NCBI GenBank assembly: GCA_964465125.1
Contig: CAYXIO010000008.1
Location: 25,512-89,511 of the forward strand
From: CAYOHG01 sp964465125
GTDB taxonomy: Bacteria > Planctomycetota > Phycisphaerae > UBA1845 > Fen-1342
Length of the DNA: 64,000 nt
Direction of reading: 5' to 3'
The translations under genes were made by a program, and so were the position numbers. The notes under the pieces were generated by a model. That model worked only from the letters and a program-made list of their open reading frames with translations. It had not been told where the DNA came from and ran no database searches. Below are positions 21,478 through 29,663 of the stretch, in pieces (the first letter of the stretch is position 1; the number at the start of each line of letters is the position of its first letter).

Positions 21478-21869
21478 GCGACAGATCGGTCGCAAAGGAA
21501 CTCGACCGAGGCCATTCACCGCGAGACCAAGCCGGCGCGTGCTGCCTGCCTCCCAATTTCCGGCGCTGGCCCGGACACCCTCTCCCTCGAACCGGAGGTG
21601 GTAGCCGGGCAGGGGTCCCCTACGAATCGCCGACGCTGGGGCCTTCGTCTCATAGGTACGCAGGCCGACCGAGCCGAGAATTACCCCCTTTTTTGCTCGC
21701 CCCTCTCCTTGCATTCGCAAGGAAAGCGTAGAGAATCTGATGTTCGAAACAGACCACAGATGACACAGGCGCGGTCGTTTCGTGCGGATGGTCGCAGTTG
21801 CGACCCCGAACCAGGTTCGAATCGGGTCTTCACCTGATCCGCAAAAAGAGACCCGTAGCGAGGACACTC
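21478..21869. other. intergenic stretch, no gene seen
   Basis: About 390 bases between the HupE-like gene and the AT-hook gene with no supported coding frame. It has a short hairpin at 21706-21723 (TCCTTGC, 4-base loop, GCAAGGA) just after a T6 run at 21689-21694. A terminator or leader role is possible but not shown. Confidence 0.4.
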
Positions 21870-22304
21870 ATGGTCAAGTCCACTGTTCAGGAGTTGGTCG
21901 GCCTGCTCTCCAGGCTACAGTCAGAGCGCAAGACGCACATCGACGCGATCACGCGAATTGATGAGGCGTTCGCGCAACTGGGGATCGCCTCCGCCGCCAC
22001 GGCGCCGCGCCGCGGTCCCGGGCGTCCGCCCAAGAATCCTCTGGCCGTCGTCGCGGCCGGGCGAGCGAGCGCCAAAGGCCGCCGCAAGCGCCGCCGCTTC
22101 AACGTCCCCGGCTGGCAGATGATCCTCAATGTGGTCAAGGCCGGCGGGCGCGAGGGCGCCACCAGCGCCGAGATCGTCAAGCGCTGGCGCTCCGAGCAGC
22201 GCAGCGGTGACCCGTACACCCAGATGGGAGAGTTGGTCAAGCAGAAGAAGCTCAAGCGCCAGCCGCTGCCCGACAAGCTGGGCAGCCGCTACGTACTCGC
22301 CTGA
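21870..22304 (+). CDS. putative AT-hook DNA-binding protein
   Basis: A 144-residue basic protein. The first ~37 residues are helical and may self-associate (VQELVGLLSRLQSERKTHID). An AT-hook motif RRGPGRPPK lies at residues 47-55, followed by a basic run KGRRKRRRF. The C-terminal ~60 residues (WQMILNVVKAGGREGATSAE to GSRYVLA) read like a small winged-helix domain. GAGGAC eight bases before ATG 21870 supports the start. It may be a nucleoid or regulatory protein; that is inference. Most of the gene is overlapped on the other strand by the open frame of the acetyltransferase. Confidence 0.72.
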   Translation: MVKSTVQELVGLLSRLQSERKTHIDAITRIDEAFAQLGIASAATAPRRGPGRPPKNPLAVVAAGRASAKGRRKRRRFNVPGWQMILNVVKAGGREGATSAEIVKRWRSEQRSGDPYTQMGELVKQKKLKRQPLPDKLGSRYVLA

Positions 22305-23024
22305 GCATAAGCGGGATGGAGGGCTCGCGTTCCGCCGCCGCGCGTGCGAACGTGCGCCGTGAAGTGGCACGGTGCCGGCCCCAACCCCCGCGGGCGCGGC
22401 GCGACGACACACCAGAGCGACGCGCACGCCCGCTGTGCATTCCTCTGCAAACGCCAACCACTCGCGACGCCCGCATACCTCGGCGAATGAAATAGGTGGG
22501 GCGGGCCGCTCGTCCCTCGGTCGAAGCGACAGCCCCCACCACCCCACGTCGTGCCAGGCGCCCAGCTTGTACCCAATCCGCGGATAGAGCCCCACACGTT
22601 CGAAACCGAAGGACTCGTGCAGCGCGACGCTCGCGGTGTTGGGCAGGGTGATGCCGGCGTACGCCTGGTAAAAGCCCTGCAACCGGACCCCCTCCAGCAA
22701 CGCCCGGTAGAGGCTCCGCGCCACTCCAACGCGGCGCGCGCGCGAGTGAACGTAGATCGCGGTATCCACCGCCCACTGGTACGCCGCCCGCTCGCGATGC
22801 CGCGAAGCGTAGGCGTACCCAAGCACTCCGCCGCCGTGGCTCACCGCAACCAGCCAGGGGTGAAACTCAATCACCGAGCGGATGCGCCGGCGAATCTCAG
22901 CCTCGTCCGGAACGACGAACTCAAACGAGATCACCGTGTCCCGGATGATCGGGGCGTAGATCGCCAGCACGCCGGACGCGTCTTGTTCGGTCGCCGGCCG
23001 GATCGCAACGGTCGCGTCAGACAT
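21921..23024 (-). CDS. GNAT N-acetyltransferase (phosphinothricin acetyltransferase-like) with anomalous tail
   Basis: Residues 1 to ~180 (about 22490-23024) are a complete GNAT domain of the Pat/bar type: VAIRPATEQDASGVLAIYAP, VDTAIYVHSRARRVGVARSL with the acetyl-CoA loop, ITLPNTASVALHESFGFE, and the ending KLGAWHDVGWWGLSLRPRD. The family normally ends here. The open frame instead runs another ~190 residues of Ala/Gly/Arg-rich sequence to a stop at 21921, antisense to the AT-hook gene. That tail has the look of a non-coding shadow, so a lost stop codon or frameshift near 22.45 kb is likely. Substrate unknown; these enzymes N-acetylate small amines or amino-acid analogues. Confidence 0.65.
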   Translation of the reverse strand: MSDATVAIRPATEQDASGVLAIYAPIIRDTVISFEFVVPDEAEIRRRIRSVIEFHPWLVAVSHGGGVLGYAYASRHRERAAYQWAVDTAIYVHSRARRVGVARSLYRALLEGVRLQGFYQAYAGITLPNTASVALHESFGFERVGLYPRIGYKLGAWHDVGWWGLSLRPRDERPAPPISFAEVCGRREWLAFAEECTAGVRVALVCRRAAPAGVGAGTVPLHGARSHARRRNASPPSRLCSGEYVAAAQLVGQRLALELLLLDQLSHLGVRVTAALLGAPALDDLGAGGALAPAGLDHIEDHLPAGDVEAAALAAAFGARSPGRDDGQRILGRTPGTAARRRGGGGDPQLRERLINSRDRVDVRLAL

Positions 23025-23078
23025 GCCGTCGTCCCCGCGGCCTGGACCGCGCCCTCGCCCAGCGCGCCGCGGGCGCAG

Positions 23079-23918
23079 CTAGTCGCACGTCTGGCCGAAG
23101 TTCACGAGCAAGATCGACAGGTCATCCAGGTCAACGTCGTCATCGTCGTCGAGGTCCCCGTCTTCGTAGCTCAGCGGGCCGGGCTGCCCGAAGTGCACCA
23201 GGAGTTGCGACAGGTCGTCCAGATCGACCGCGCCGTCGCCGTTGAGGTCGGCCGGGCACGGGACGTAGACCGAACCGTTCAGCGTCGCGAGCACCGTGGT
23301 GTCTCCCAGGCCCGGGTTATTGGGATCGAGCGGAACCGTGACCTGCACCACGCTCTGCACGCTGATCCCGCGGTTCTGCGAAGTGATGTGCATGACCAGC
23401 GGATCGGCGATATCCGGTTCGGTCGTGCCCAGATCGAGCACGCTGCTGCAAGGATAGCCCGCGCCCTGCATCAACGAGCAGACCACGCCCGTCGCGTCAT
23501 AATCCAGCGACCCGTCCAACTGCACCGGAACGCTCGGAAACGACGCGTCGCCCCCCACCAGCGGCACCGGCCCGTTCGGCGTCCCCGGGGTCGCATACGC
23601 GAGCGTTACGTCGGGCGCGTAGGCCGTCAGCGAGCCCAGCAGCCCCAGCGACACGTAAATGTCGATCGACTCGGTCAGGGCCATCGAGAAATCGAGCAGG
23701 GTCGCCGAGGTCGGAGCGCTGATCGAATCCAGATCCAGCCGGACGAGGCCTGTCGCCGGCGAAGCGTCCGAATCGCACGATCCCAGCACGCACACCGTCA
23801 CGTCCACGCTCGTGTTGGCGACATCCAGCGGAATCTCCACCACGCTCGCCGTCGCGACGCGCGACGCCAGCAGCAACACCGGCAGGACCAACCACCGGCG
23901 CATATTCATCCCGTGCAT
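23079..23918 (-). CDS. secreted protein with C-terminal dockerin-like repeats
   Basis: A 279-residue exported protein. Signal peptide after MHGMNMRRW; GGAGG seven bases before ATG 23918 sets the start. A beta-rich body of ~200 residues is followed by a dockerin type I-like pair: CPADLNGDGAVDLDDLSQLL and DGDLDDDDDVDLDDLSILL, each with the calcium-loop acidic pattern and ending VNFGQ or VHFGQ. The body is unrecognised. Three other proteins in the window share the same tail type, but no cohesin-like partner is seen. Confidence 0.8.
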   Translation of the reverse strand: MHGMNMRRWLVLPVLLLASRVATASVVEIPLDVANTSVDVTVCVLGSCDSDASPATGLVRLDLDSISAPTSATLLDFSMALTESIDIYVSLGLLGSLTAYAPDVTLAYATPGTPNGPVPLVGGDASFPSVPVQLDGSLDYDATGVVCSLMQGAGYPCSSVLDLGTTEPDIADPLVMHITSQNRGISVQSVVQVTVPLDPNNPGLGDTTVLATLNGSVYVPCPADLNGDGAVDLDDLSQLLVHFGQPGPLSYEDGDLDDDDDVDLDDLSILLVNFGQTCD

Positions 23919-24179
23919 GTAGTTTCCCTCCGATCATGCGGCAGCGGTCGGCATGCCGCAGCGATGGGCCGGAGGTTGGCGCCGGACGGCGTCACCTGAG
24001 AGCCCTCTCGTCGGACACACTACCAAGCGACCGGGGGGGCTTTCAACCGCGCCTTACGCCCGGCACGCCCCCGCACGCCGGAATTCACGACCCGCACATG
24101 CGCCCGCTCAGCACCTTCGTGCCTCCGCGTCGCTCCGCGCATTGTGGCTCTCGCCGCCGCTCGCTACGCTCTGGCCACC

Positions 24180-25190
24180 ATGCTTCGCTACGCACTGGCG
24201 CGGCTCGGCGCGCTGCCGTTGGTTCTCGCGGTGGTCTACCTCAGCGCCGTACTTCTCGTCGTCGCGGCGCCCGGCGACGGGCTTGAAACCAGCGACCGGC
24301 CGCTCCCCCCCGAGGTTCGCGCACAGAAGCGGCTGGCCTGCGATTTCGATCGGCGCGAGGTGCGCGAGGTCGTGCGGCAGACGGAAAGCGGCCCGCTGCG
24401 CGAGACCGTGGAGACGATCGAGCCGGTCCCCGCGTGGGAGCGCTATCTCTGGATCTGGCCGCGCCGGCTGTTCTGGGACGGCAATCTCCCCGCGCTGCAA
24501 TACGACGACTGGACCGTGGTCGACATCCTCCGCACGGCGCTGCCCATCTCGCTGCAACTCGGCCTGCTTGCGTTCTGCCTGGCCGTCGCCATCGGCGTCA
24601 TCGCCGGCACGCTTTCGGCCACCCGCCGCGACACGTGGACGGATCACGGCGTCATGCTGCTGACGCTGCTGGGCATCTCGCTGCCGTCCTTCGTGGTCGG
24701 CACGCTGCTGCTGCTGTCGTTCGGCGTCTGGCTGCGCTGGACGCCCGTGGGCGGCTGGGGGCTGGCGAGCCAAACGGCGCTGCCGGCCCTGACACTGGCG
24801 CTGCCCTTCGCGGCGTACATTGCCAGACTCACGCGATCCAGCCTGCTCGACGCGTTCAGCGAGGACTACATCCGCACCGCGCGCGCCAAGGGGCTGTGCG
24901 AAGCGCGCGTCCTGCTGGATCACGCGCTGCCCAACGCGCTGCTGCCCGTGTTGAGTTATCTCGGGCCGGCGGCGGCCGCGATCTTCACCGGGTCGTTCGT
25001 GGTGGAGAGGATCTTCCGCATCCCGGGCATGGGCACGCACGTGGTCGAGAGCATCCGCAATCGCGACCACAGCATGATCCTCGCGACCGTGCTGGTGTAC
25101 GCGTTGTTCCTCTCGATCTTCAACCTGCTGGTCGATCTGGCGTACGGCGCGATCGACCCGCGCATTCGCGTCGGAGCGCGACGCTCGTGA
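24180..25190 (+). CDS. ABC transporter permease, OppB/DppB type
   Basis: First permease of a peptide/nickel-type importer, 336 residues. First helix after MLRYALARLG, then a large periplasmic loop of ~90 residues (longer than usual, with charged EVREVVRQTESG). The core binding-protein-dependent transport domain follows: PISLQLGLLAFCLAVAIGV, LGISLPSFVVGTLLLLSFGV, and an EAA loop SEDYIRTARAKGLCEARVLL, ending FRIPGMGTHVVESIRNRDH. It overlaps the next permease by four bases (GTGA). An OppF-like ATPase is found 25 kb away, not here; no solute-binding protein in the window. Confidence 0.9.
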   Translation: MLRYALARLGALPLVLAVVYLSAVLLVVAAPGDGLETSDRPLPPEVRAQKRLACDFDRREVREVVRQTESGPLRETVETIEPVPAWERYLWIWPRRLFWDGNLPALQYDDWTVVDILRTALPISLQLGLLAFCLAVAIGVIAGTLSATRRDTWTDHGVMLLTLLGISLPSFVVGTLLLLSFGVWLRWTPVGGWGLASQTALPALTLALPFAAYIARLTRSSLLDAFSEDYIRTARAKGLCEARVLLDHALPNALLPVLSYLGPAAAAIFTGSFVVERIFRIPGMGTHVVESIRNRDHSMILATVLVYALFLSIFNLLVDLAYGAIDPRIRVGARRS

Positions 25191-26089
25191 GCACCCCGGC
25201 CGACAGCCTCTGGAACCGATACCGCGCGCGACCCGCGGCGCTGCTCGGCACCGTGGTGCTGTCACTCATGCTGCTGACCTGCTTCGCGAGCCTGCCCTGG
25301 TCCGCGGAGGCCATGCGGCGCGTTTCGCTCGACGAGGCGCGCCTCGCGCCGTGCGCAAGCCACCCGCTCGGAACCGACGAGCTCGGCCGCGACCTGCTCG
25401 CGCGAACGCTCTTCGGCGGGGCGATCTCGCTGAGCATCGGCCTGCTCTCGGCGGCGCTCGCCGTCGTGATCGGAACGGCCTACGGGGCCACCGCGGGGTT
25501 CCTCGGCGGGCGCATCGACGGCGTCATGATGCGGGCCGTCGACGTGCTCTACGCCCTGCCGACCATGCTGCTCGTCATGCTGCTCACGGCGTCGCTTGGC
25601 AGCCGGCTCGAGCAGTCCTCGTCGCTGGGCGTGGGCGGCGCGCGGCTGATCGTGCTGGCACTGGCCATCGGCTGCGTAAGCTGGCTGACCACCGCGCGGG
25701 TCGTGCGCGGACAGGTGTTGTCGCTCCGTGAGCAGCCGTTCATTGAAGCGGCGCGCGCCCTCGGCCTGCCGACCTGGCGTGTGCTCTTTCGGCACATGCT
25801 GCCCAACCTGGTCGGGCCGATCGTAGTCTTTGCGACGCTGACGGTGCCGCAGGCCATTCTCCAGGAGTCGTTCCTGAGCTTTCTGGGTGTGGGAATTCAA
25901 CCGCCGCAGGCCACCTGGGGCTCGCTCGCGGCAGACGGCGTGCGTCGGATCAACCCGATCGCGACGGACTGGTGGCTAGTTCTGTTCCCATGCCTGACTC
26001 TGAGCATCACGCTGCTGTCGCTGAATTTCGTCGGAGATGGTCTGCGGGATGCGCTGGCCGTTCGCGAGCGACCCCAGGACCGGCGCTAA
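25187..26089 (+). CDS. ABC transporter permease, OppC/DppC type
   Basis: Second permease of the same importer, 300 residues from GTG 25187, which overlaps the stop of the OppB-like gene. N-terminal OppC segment with one helix, then PLGTDELGRDLLARTLFGG (the OppC signature), the core domain SLSIGLLSAALAVVIGTAYG and the EAA loop QPFIEAARALGLPTWRVLFR, ending LFPCLTLSITLLSLNFVGDG. Translational coupling with OppB is expected from the overlap. Substrate unassigned: oligopeptide, dipeptide and nickel importers all share this layout. Confidence 0.9.
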   Translation: MSTPADSLWNRYRARPAALLGTVVLSLMLLTCFASLPWSAEAMRRVSLDEARLAPCASHPLGTDELGRDLLARTLFGGAISLSIGLLSAALAVVIGTAYGATAGFLGGRIDGVMMRAVDVLYALPTMLLVMLLTASLGSRLEQSSSLGVGGARLIVLALAIGCVSWLTTARVVRGQVLSLREQPFIEAARALGLPTWRVLFRHMLPNLVGPIVVFATLTVPQAILQESFLSFLGVGIQPPQATWGSLAADGVRRINPIATDWWLVLFPCLTLSITLLSLNFVGDGLRDALAVRERPQDRR

Positions 26090-26140
26090 GCCAATCGATT
26101 CCAAGCACTTGCGGCCGAAGCAGCAAACGTCTCGGCCGAC

Positions 26141-26168
26141 TTGATTGCGCGAGAAGGCCGGGTAAACT
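26141..26168 (+). promoter_or_regulatory. candidate sigma-70-type promoter for tRNA-Gln
   Basis: TTGATT at 26141-26146 and TAAACT at 26163-26168 with a 16-base spacer, about 50 bases upstream of the tRNA. Match by eye to the consensus only. Confidence 0.35.
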
Positions 26169-26221
26169 TGGGCACTCCGTCGGGGCGACGCCCTGCGGAA
26201 GGCCGGCGCAGCCCGGCCCAT

Positions 26222-26292
26222 TGGGGATTAGTGTAACGGTAGCACAACTGACTCTGGATCAGTTAGTTCTGGTTCGAATCCAGGATCCCCAG
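26222..26292 (+). tRNA. tRNA-Gln (anticodon CTG)
   Basis: A 71-base cloverleaf. The acceptor stem TGGGGAT pairs with ATCCCCA, with the U1-A72 pair typical of glutamine tRNA and G as discriminator. Anticodon stem AACTGA/TCAGTT closes a loop CTCTGGA with anticodon CTG. T-arm CTGG-TTCGAAT-CCAG is intact. The 3' CCA is not encoded. It stands alone between the oppC-like gene and the DinB-like gene. Confidence 0.95.
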
Positions 26293-26369
26293 GTTTCCCC
26301 CCTCCCGCTGGCACGCGCGCTGCGGAGTCCAAGCGGCCCGACGCGTCAGTGCGCCGAATTCGTCGGCGC

Positions 26370-26864
26370 TCAATAGGTCAGAAAGCTCAGGTGCAATTCG
26401 GCGTGCCGCAGATTCAACGCGATGCTCTGCTCGTGATCGAGCTTTCCAAAAGCCGGACTGTTGTGGGGCGCCGGCTCATTGCTGGCGAGTCGGTCGAGCG
26501 CTCGCCGCAGCTTGGCCGCTGCGTCGGCGGTCGTCAGCAGCTCGATGCCCGTCGTGCCGCCCTCGACACCGGGGATCTTCACGCCCGCCGGCATCTTGTC
26601 GCGCAGGTAGCTCTTCAGCTTCATGCGCAAGTACACCCGTATGAACCACGGCGCTTGCTTGACCGGGAAACCGTCGTACGCGTAGTTGATCCACGCCGCC
26701 AGGTGCCCCAGGACCTGGCCGGCGGTCCAATTCCCAGCCAGTCGAAGCTGACCAGCCTCGTCCGCCGCGACAATCCGTTCGATTTCCGCCCGCAAATCGT
26801 CAATCGAATTGAATCGCGGCTTCCTGCGGTTCGCGACCTTCGAAGTGTCCAGCGCGCCTGCCAT
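26370..26864 (-). CDS. DUF1569 / DinB-like four-helix protein
   Basis: About 164 residues from ATG 26864, which has GGGAGG five bases upstream; the open frame extends 28 residues further without support. Helical throughout, with GNWTAGQVLGHLAAWINYA in the position of the first metal-binding His of DinB-like proteins and LRHAELHLSFLTY near the end with two more His. This matches the DUF1569 group of the DinB superfamily. Biochemical function unknown; thiol-linked or metal-dependent roles are known for other DinB relatives. Confidence 0.75.
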   Translation of the reverse strand: MAGALDTSKVANRRKPRFNSIDDLRAEIERIVAADEAGQLRLAGNWTAGQVLGHLAAWINYAYDGFPVKQAPWFIRVYLRMKLKSYLRDKMPAGVKIPGVEGGTTGIELLTTADAAAKLRRALDRLASNEPAPHNSPAFGKLDHEQSIALNLRHAELHLSFLTY

Positions 26865-26958
26865 CCCGACCTCCCTGGCTTGCCGCCGCGCATCCACGCG
26901 GCTCGATCCCCGGTCCAGAATCGTCAACACTCGAGCGAAGGCCGTCACCCCAATACGC

Positions 26959-28158
26959 TCAATATGGCTTGTCCGGCACCAGATCGGTTTGAAGCTGCGT
27001 GTCCGCGGCGGGCACGTAGGTCGCCTCGATCCCCAACTCGCGACGCACGAGGTTCGTGCCCTGCGCGATCGACGCCGTCTTGAAGAACGCGATCTCGCGG
27101 TTGCAGCCCTGCCGCCCGAAGCCGCAGTCCGTCGAGATGATAAGCCGCTCGGGGGGCACGTGCTTAAGCGCCCGGCGAATGGTCGCTGCCACTTCCTCGG
27201 GCTGCTCGACTTGCAATCGCCGGTGACTGACCGCGCCGATGCAGATCTTCTTGCCGGCGTTGCGCATGTAGGGCGCCAGCAGCTCGATCTCGCGCAGGTC
27301 GCGGTCCTTGGTCTCCAGCGTCCAGACGTCGCCGCGCGCCTCGCTCATGTACATGTCCAGCGAGGCTGCGTAGCTGTCGTTCTCAATTACCCGCTGCATG
27401 TTGGGATTGCCCCAGCAGGTGTGAATCCAGAGCTCGACATCGTCGAGGCCCTGCACTTCGCGGTTATAGCAGTCCAGGTAGAATCGCACCTCGTCGTGAT
27501 CCTTGCCGAACGTGTTCGCCATGAAGTGCAGGCACGGCTCCTCGATCTGGATGCACCGGCAGCCGGCGTCGCGCAACGCGCGCAGCTCGCGGTTCATCGC
27601 TTCGGCCATGTCCCACAGAACCTGCCGCTTGTCCTTGTAGTGCGGGGTGTGCACGTCCAGGAACAGGCCCATCACCTGCGTGCAGCAGGTGCCGAAGCGG
27701 ATCGGCTTGCGCGTCCGGGCCTGGGCCATGCGCCAGATCTTCGAATAATCGAGCGGGCGATGCTCGATCCGGTCCACAACGCGCGGCCAGCGCCAGCCGG
27801 TGTAGATTTCATTGAGCAGCGTGCCCGGCGGATACTTCAGCCACGGCGAACGCGTCAGCCACGATTGCAGGTGATCGCCCGCGAAACCCGTCCAGCGCTG
27901 CAAGGGATAGTGATGCCATGAGCGGCCGGCGAAATCCTCGTCGCAGTGCAGGTCGCCGTGCGTCAGAATGTCGATGCCGGCGCGCTCCTGGTCGCTCAGG
28001 ACAACCGCCAGCGCGTCCTGGAACTTCTCGCGAAAGCGCACGTCCAGCATGCAGGTGTCGAGCGGCCGACCCCACAGGCTCTCGTCCATCCAGCGCGGCC
28101 GCGGCCATGATCCCGTAATCGTGCAGGGCAGCAACTGCCCGTCCGTGATCGTGAACAT
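26959..28158 (-). CDS. MetE-type (cobalamin-independent methionine synthase C-terminal-like) methyltransferase family protein
   Basis: A 399-residue TIM-barrel protein related to the catalytic half of MetE. The zinc ligands are all present: H246 and C248 in ELWIHTCWG, E282 in WTLETKD, and C345 in ISTDCGFGRQG. It lacks the N-terminal folate-binding-like half of full MetE, so it may use another methyl donor or be a related thiol-transfer enzyme; the same fold serves in epoxyalkane:coenzyme M transferase. GAGGAG before ATG 28158 sets the start. It begins 13 bases after the Gfo/Idh gene ends, so the two are one transcription unit. Confidence 0.82.
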   Translation of the reverse strand: MFTITDGQLLPCTITGSWPRPRWMDESLWGRPLDTCMLDVRFREKFQDALAVVLSDQERAGIDILTHGDLHCDEDFAGRSWHHYPLQRWTGFAGDHLQSWLTRSPWLKYPPGTLLNEIYTGWRWPRVVDRIEHRPLDYSKIWRMAQARTRKPIRFGTCCTQVMGLFLDVHTPHYKDKRQVLWDMAEAMNRELRALRDAGCRCIQIEEPCLHFMANTFGKDHDEVRFYLDCYNREVQGLDDVELWIHTCWGNPNMQRVIENDSYAASLDMYMSEARGDVWTLETKDRDLREIELLAPYMRNAGKKICIGAVSHRRLQVEQPEEVAATIRRALKHVPPERLIISTDCGFGRQGCNREIAFFKTASIAQGTNLVRRELGIEATYVPAADTQLQTDLVPDKPY

Positions 28159-28171
28159 CTCGCTCCTCGCT

Positions 28172-29521
28172 CTACAGCGTCCAGCCGGCACGATATTCGC
28201 GTGCGATCAGCTTGTTGGCGGCCTCGTGGTTCGTCACCCGCATCTGCTGCGCGTCCCACTCGATCCGCGAATCCACGCGCCGCGCGATGTTGCCGAGGTG
28301 GCAGATCTCGGTCACGAGTGCGCCATAGGCGAAGGCAGCCCCGGCCGGCTGGCCGCTCTTGCAGGCGCGCACCCAGTCCTGTTCGTGCGAGTCGGGCACG
28401 CGCGGCAGCGTCTCCGCCGGACGCGAATACGCCTTCATCGCGCTCTCCGGGATCAACCGCGGCCCCTCGCCGTAGGTGCCGCACATGATCTTGCCCTTGC
28501 CGCCCTTGAAGATCACGCCGCCTTCGCCGTCGCCCATGCGGCGGTCAGGTTCGAGCTCTTCCGGGCGCGGCGCGCGCAGCCCGTCGTACCAGCGGACCGT
28601 GACGGGCGGCCAGTCGCCGCGCGCCGGAAACCGAAACGTCACAACGCCCGCGAACGAATGCACGTGCTGGTTTCCGCCGAGGCTGCTCGCCTCAATGCTC
28701 GCCGGCGCTCCCAGCCGAAGGGCCCGGACGACCGGATCGAGCGTGTGGACGCCGCGGTCGCCCATCATGCCGCAGCCGAAATCGAGCCAGGCGCGCCAGG
28801 TACAGGGGTGATAGGTGGGGTGATAGGGCCGCAGCGGCGCCGGACCGAGCCAGAGATCCCAGTCCAGCGTGCTCGGCACCGCCGGCGGCTCGATGGGCGG
28901 CTCGTGCAGCTTCGAGCTCCACCACTCGTGGCCCCAGGGGTAGTACGACAGCGCGCACCAGGCGTCGACCTCGCGCACCTCGCCGATCGCGCCCGCGGCG
29001 ATCCACTCGCAGATCAACCTGGCGCCCTCGCCCGAGTGCCCCTGGATTCCCATCTGCGTGATCACCTTCGTCTCGCGGGCCACCTCGACCATGCGGCGCG
29101 CCTCGGCGATGTTGTGCGTCAGCGGCTTCTGGCAATACACGTGCTTGCCGGCCCGCATCGCCGCAATGGAAATCACCGCGTGCGTGTGGTCAGGCGTCGC
29201 AATCACCACCGCGTCGATGTCCTTCTGCTGCTCCAGCATTTCGCGGTAGTCGCGCCAGACGCGCGCGCCGGGGTATTTCTTGAACGTCTTGGCCGCGTAC
29301 TCGTGATCCACGTCGCACAGCGCGACGATGTTCTCGCTCTCGAGGGCGGCGAGATTCGCCGCACCCATGCCGCCCACGCCGATGCCGGCAATGCTCAGCT
29401 TCTCGCTGAACGAGGCGCGTCGTGAACGCCCGAGCACAGGATGAGGCAGAACGGCGAGGGTGGCGGCGGACGTGGCCGCTCCTCGCAGGAAGCGTCGACG
29501 GGTGATTCGCGCGCGGGACAT
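28172..29521 (-). CDS. TAT-exported Gfo/Idh/MocA oxidoreductase
   Basis: A 449-residue NAD(P)-dependent oxidoreductase family protein. Twin-arginine signal TRRRFLRGAATSAATLAVLP at the N-terminus. Rossmann domain with IAGIGVGGMGAANLAAL, then IVALCDVDHEYAAKTF, DAVVIATPDHTHAVI and the family motif AGKHVYCQKPLTHNI (E-K-P Glu replaced by Gln). The C-terminal part has WLDFGCGMMGDRGVHTLDPV, common in planctomycete secreted members. AGGAGG seven bases before ATG 29521 fixes the start. Sugar or inositol derivative substrates are usual; the actual one is unknown. Confidence 0.9.
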   Translation of the reverse strand: MSRARITRRRFLRGAATSAATLAVLPHPVLGRSRRASFSEKLSIAGIGVGGMGAANLAALESENIVALCDVDHEYAAKTFKKYPGARVWRDYREMLEQQKDIDAVVIATPDHTHAVISIAAMRAGKHVYCQKPLTHNIAEARRMVEVARETKVITQMGIQGHSGEGARLICEWIAAGAIGEVREVDAWCALSYYPWGHEWWSSKLHEPPIEPPAVPSTLDWDLWLGPAPLRPYHPTYHPCTWRAWLDFGCGMMGDRGVHTLDPVVRALRLGAPASIEASSLGGNQHVHSFAGVVTFRFPARGDWPPVTVRWYDGLRAPRPEELEPDRRMGDGEGGVIFKGGKGKIMCGTYGEGPRLIPESAMKAYSRPAETLPRVPDSHEQDWVRACKSGQPAGAAFAYGALVTEICHLGNIARRVDSRIEWDAQQMRVTNHEAANKLIAREYRAGWTL

Positions 29522-29663
29522 GCTGAGCCTCCTCGGACGGGACGCACCGGCTACGCTCGGCGCGGCGCCCGAATCGTATGCCGCCGCGTGCGCCCGGCCA
29601 ATCCCGGACCCCTTCGCGTCAGTCCCAGGACCAAGCGTGCCGACGACCCTGGCCGCGCGGCAA

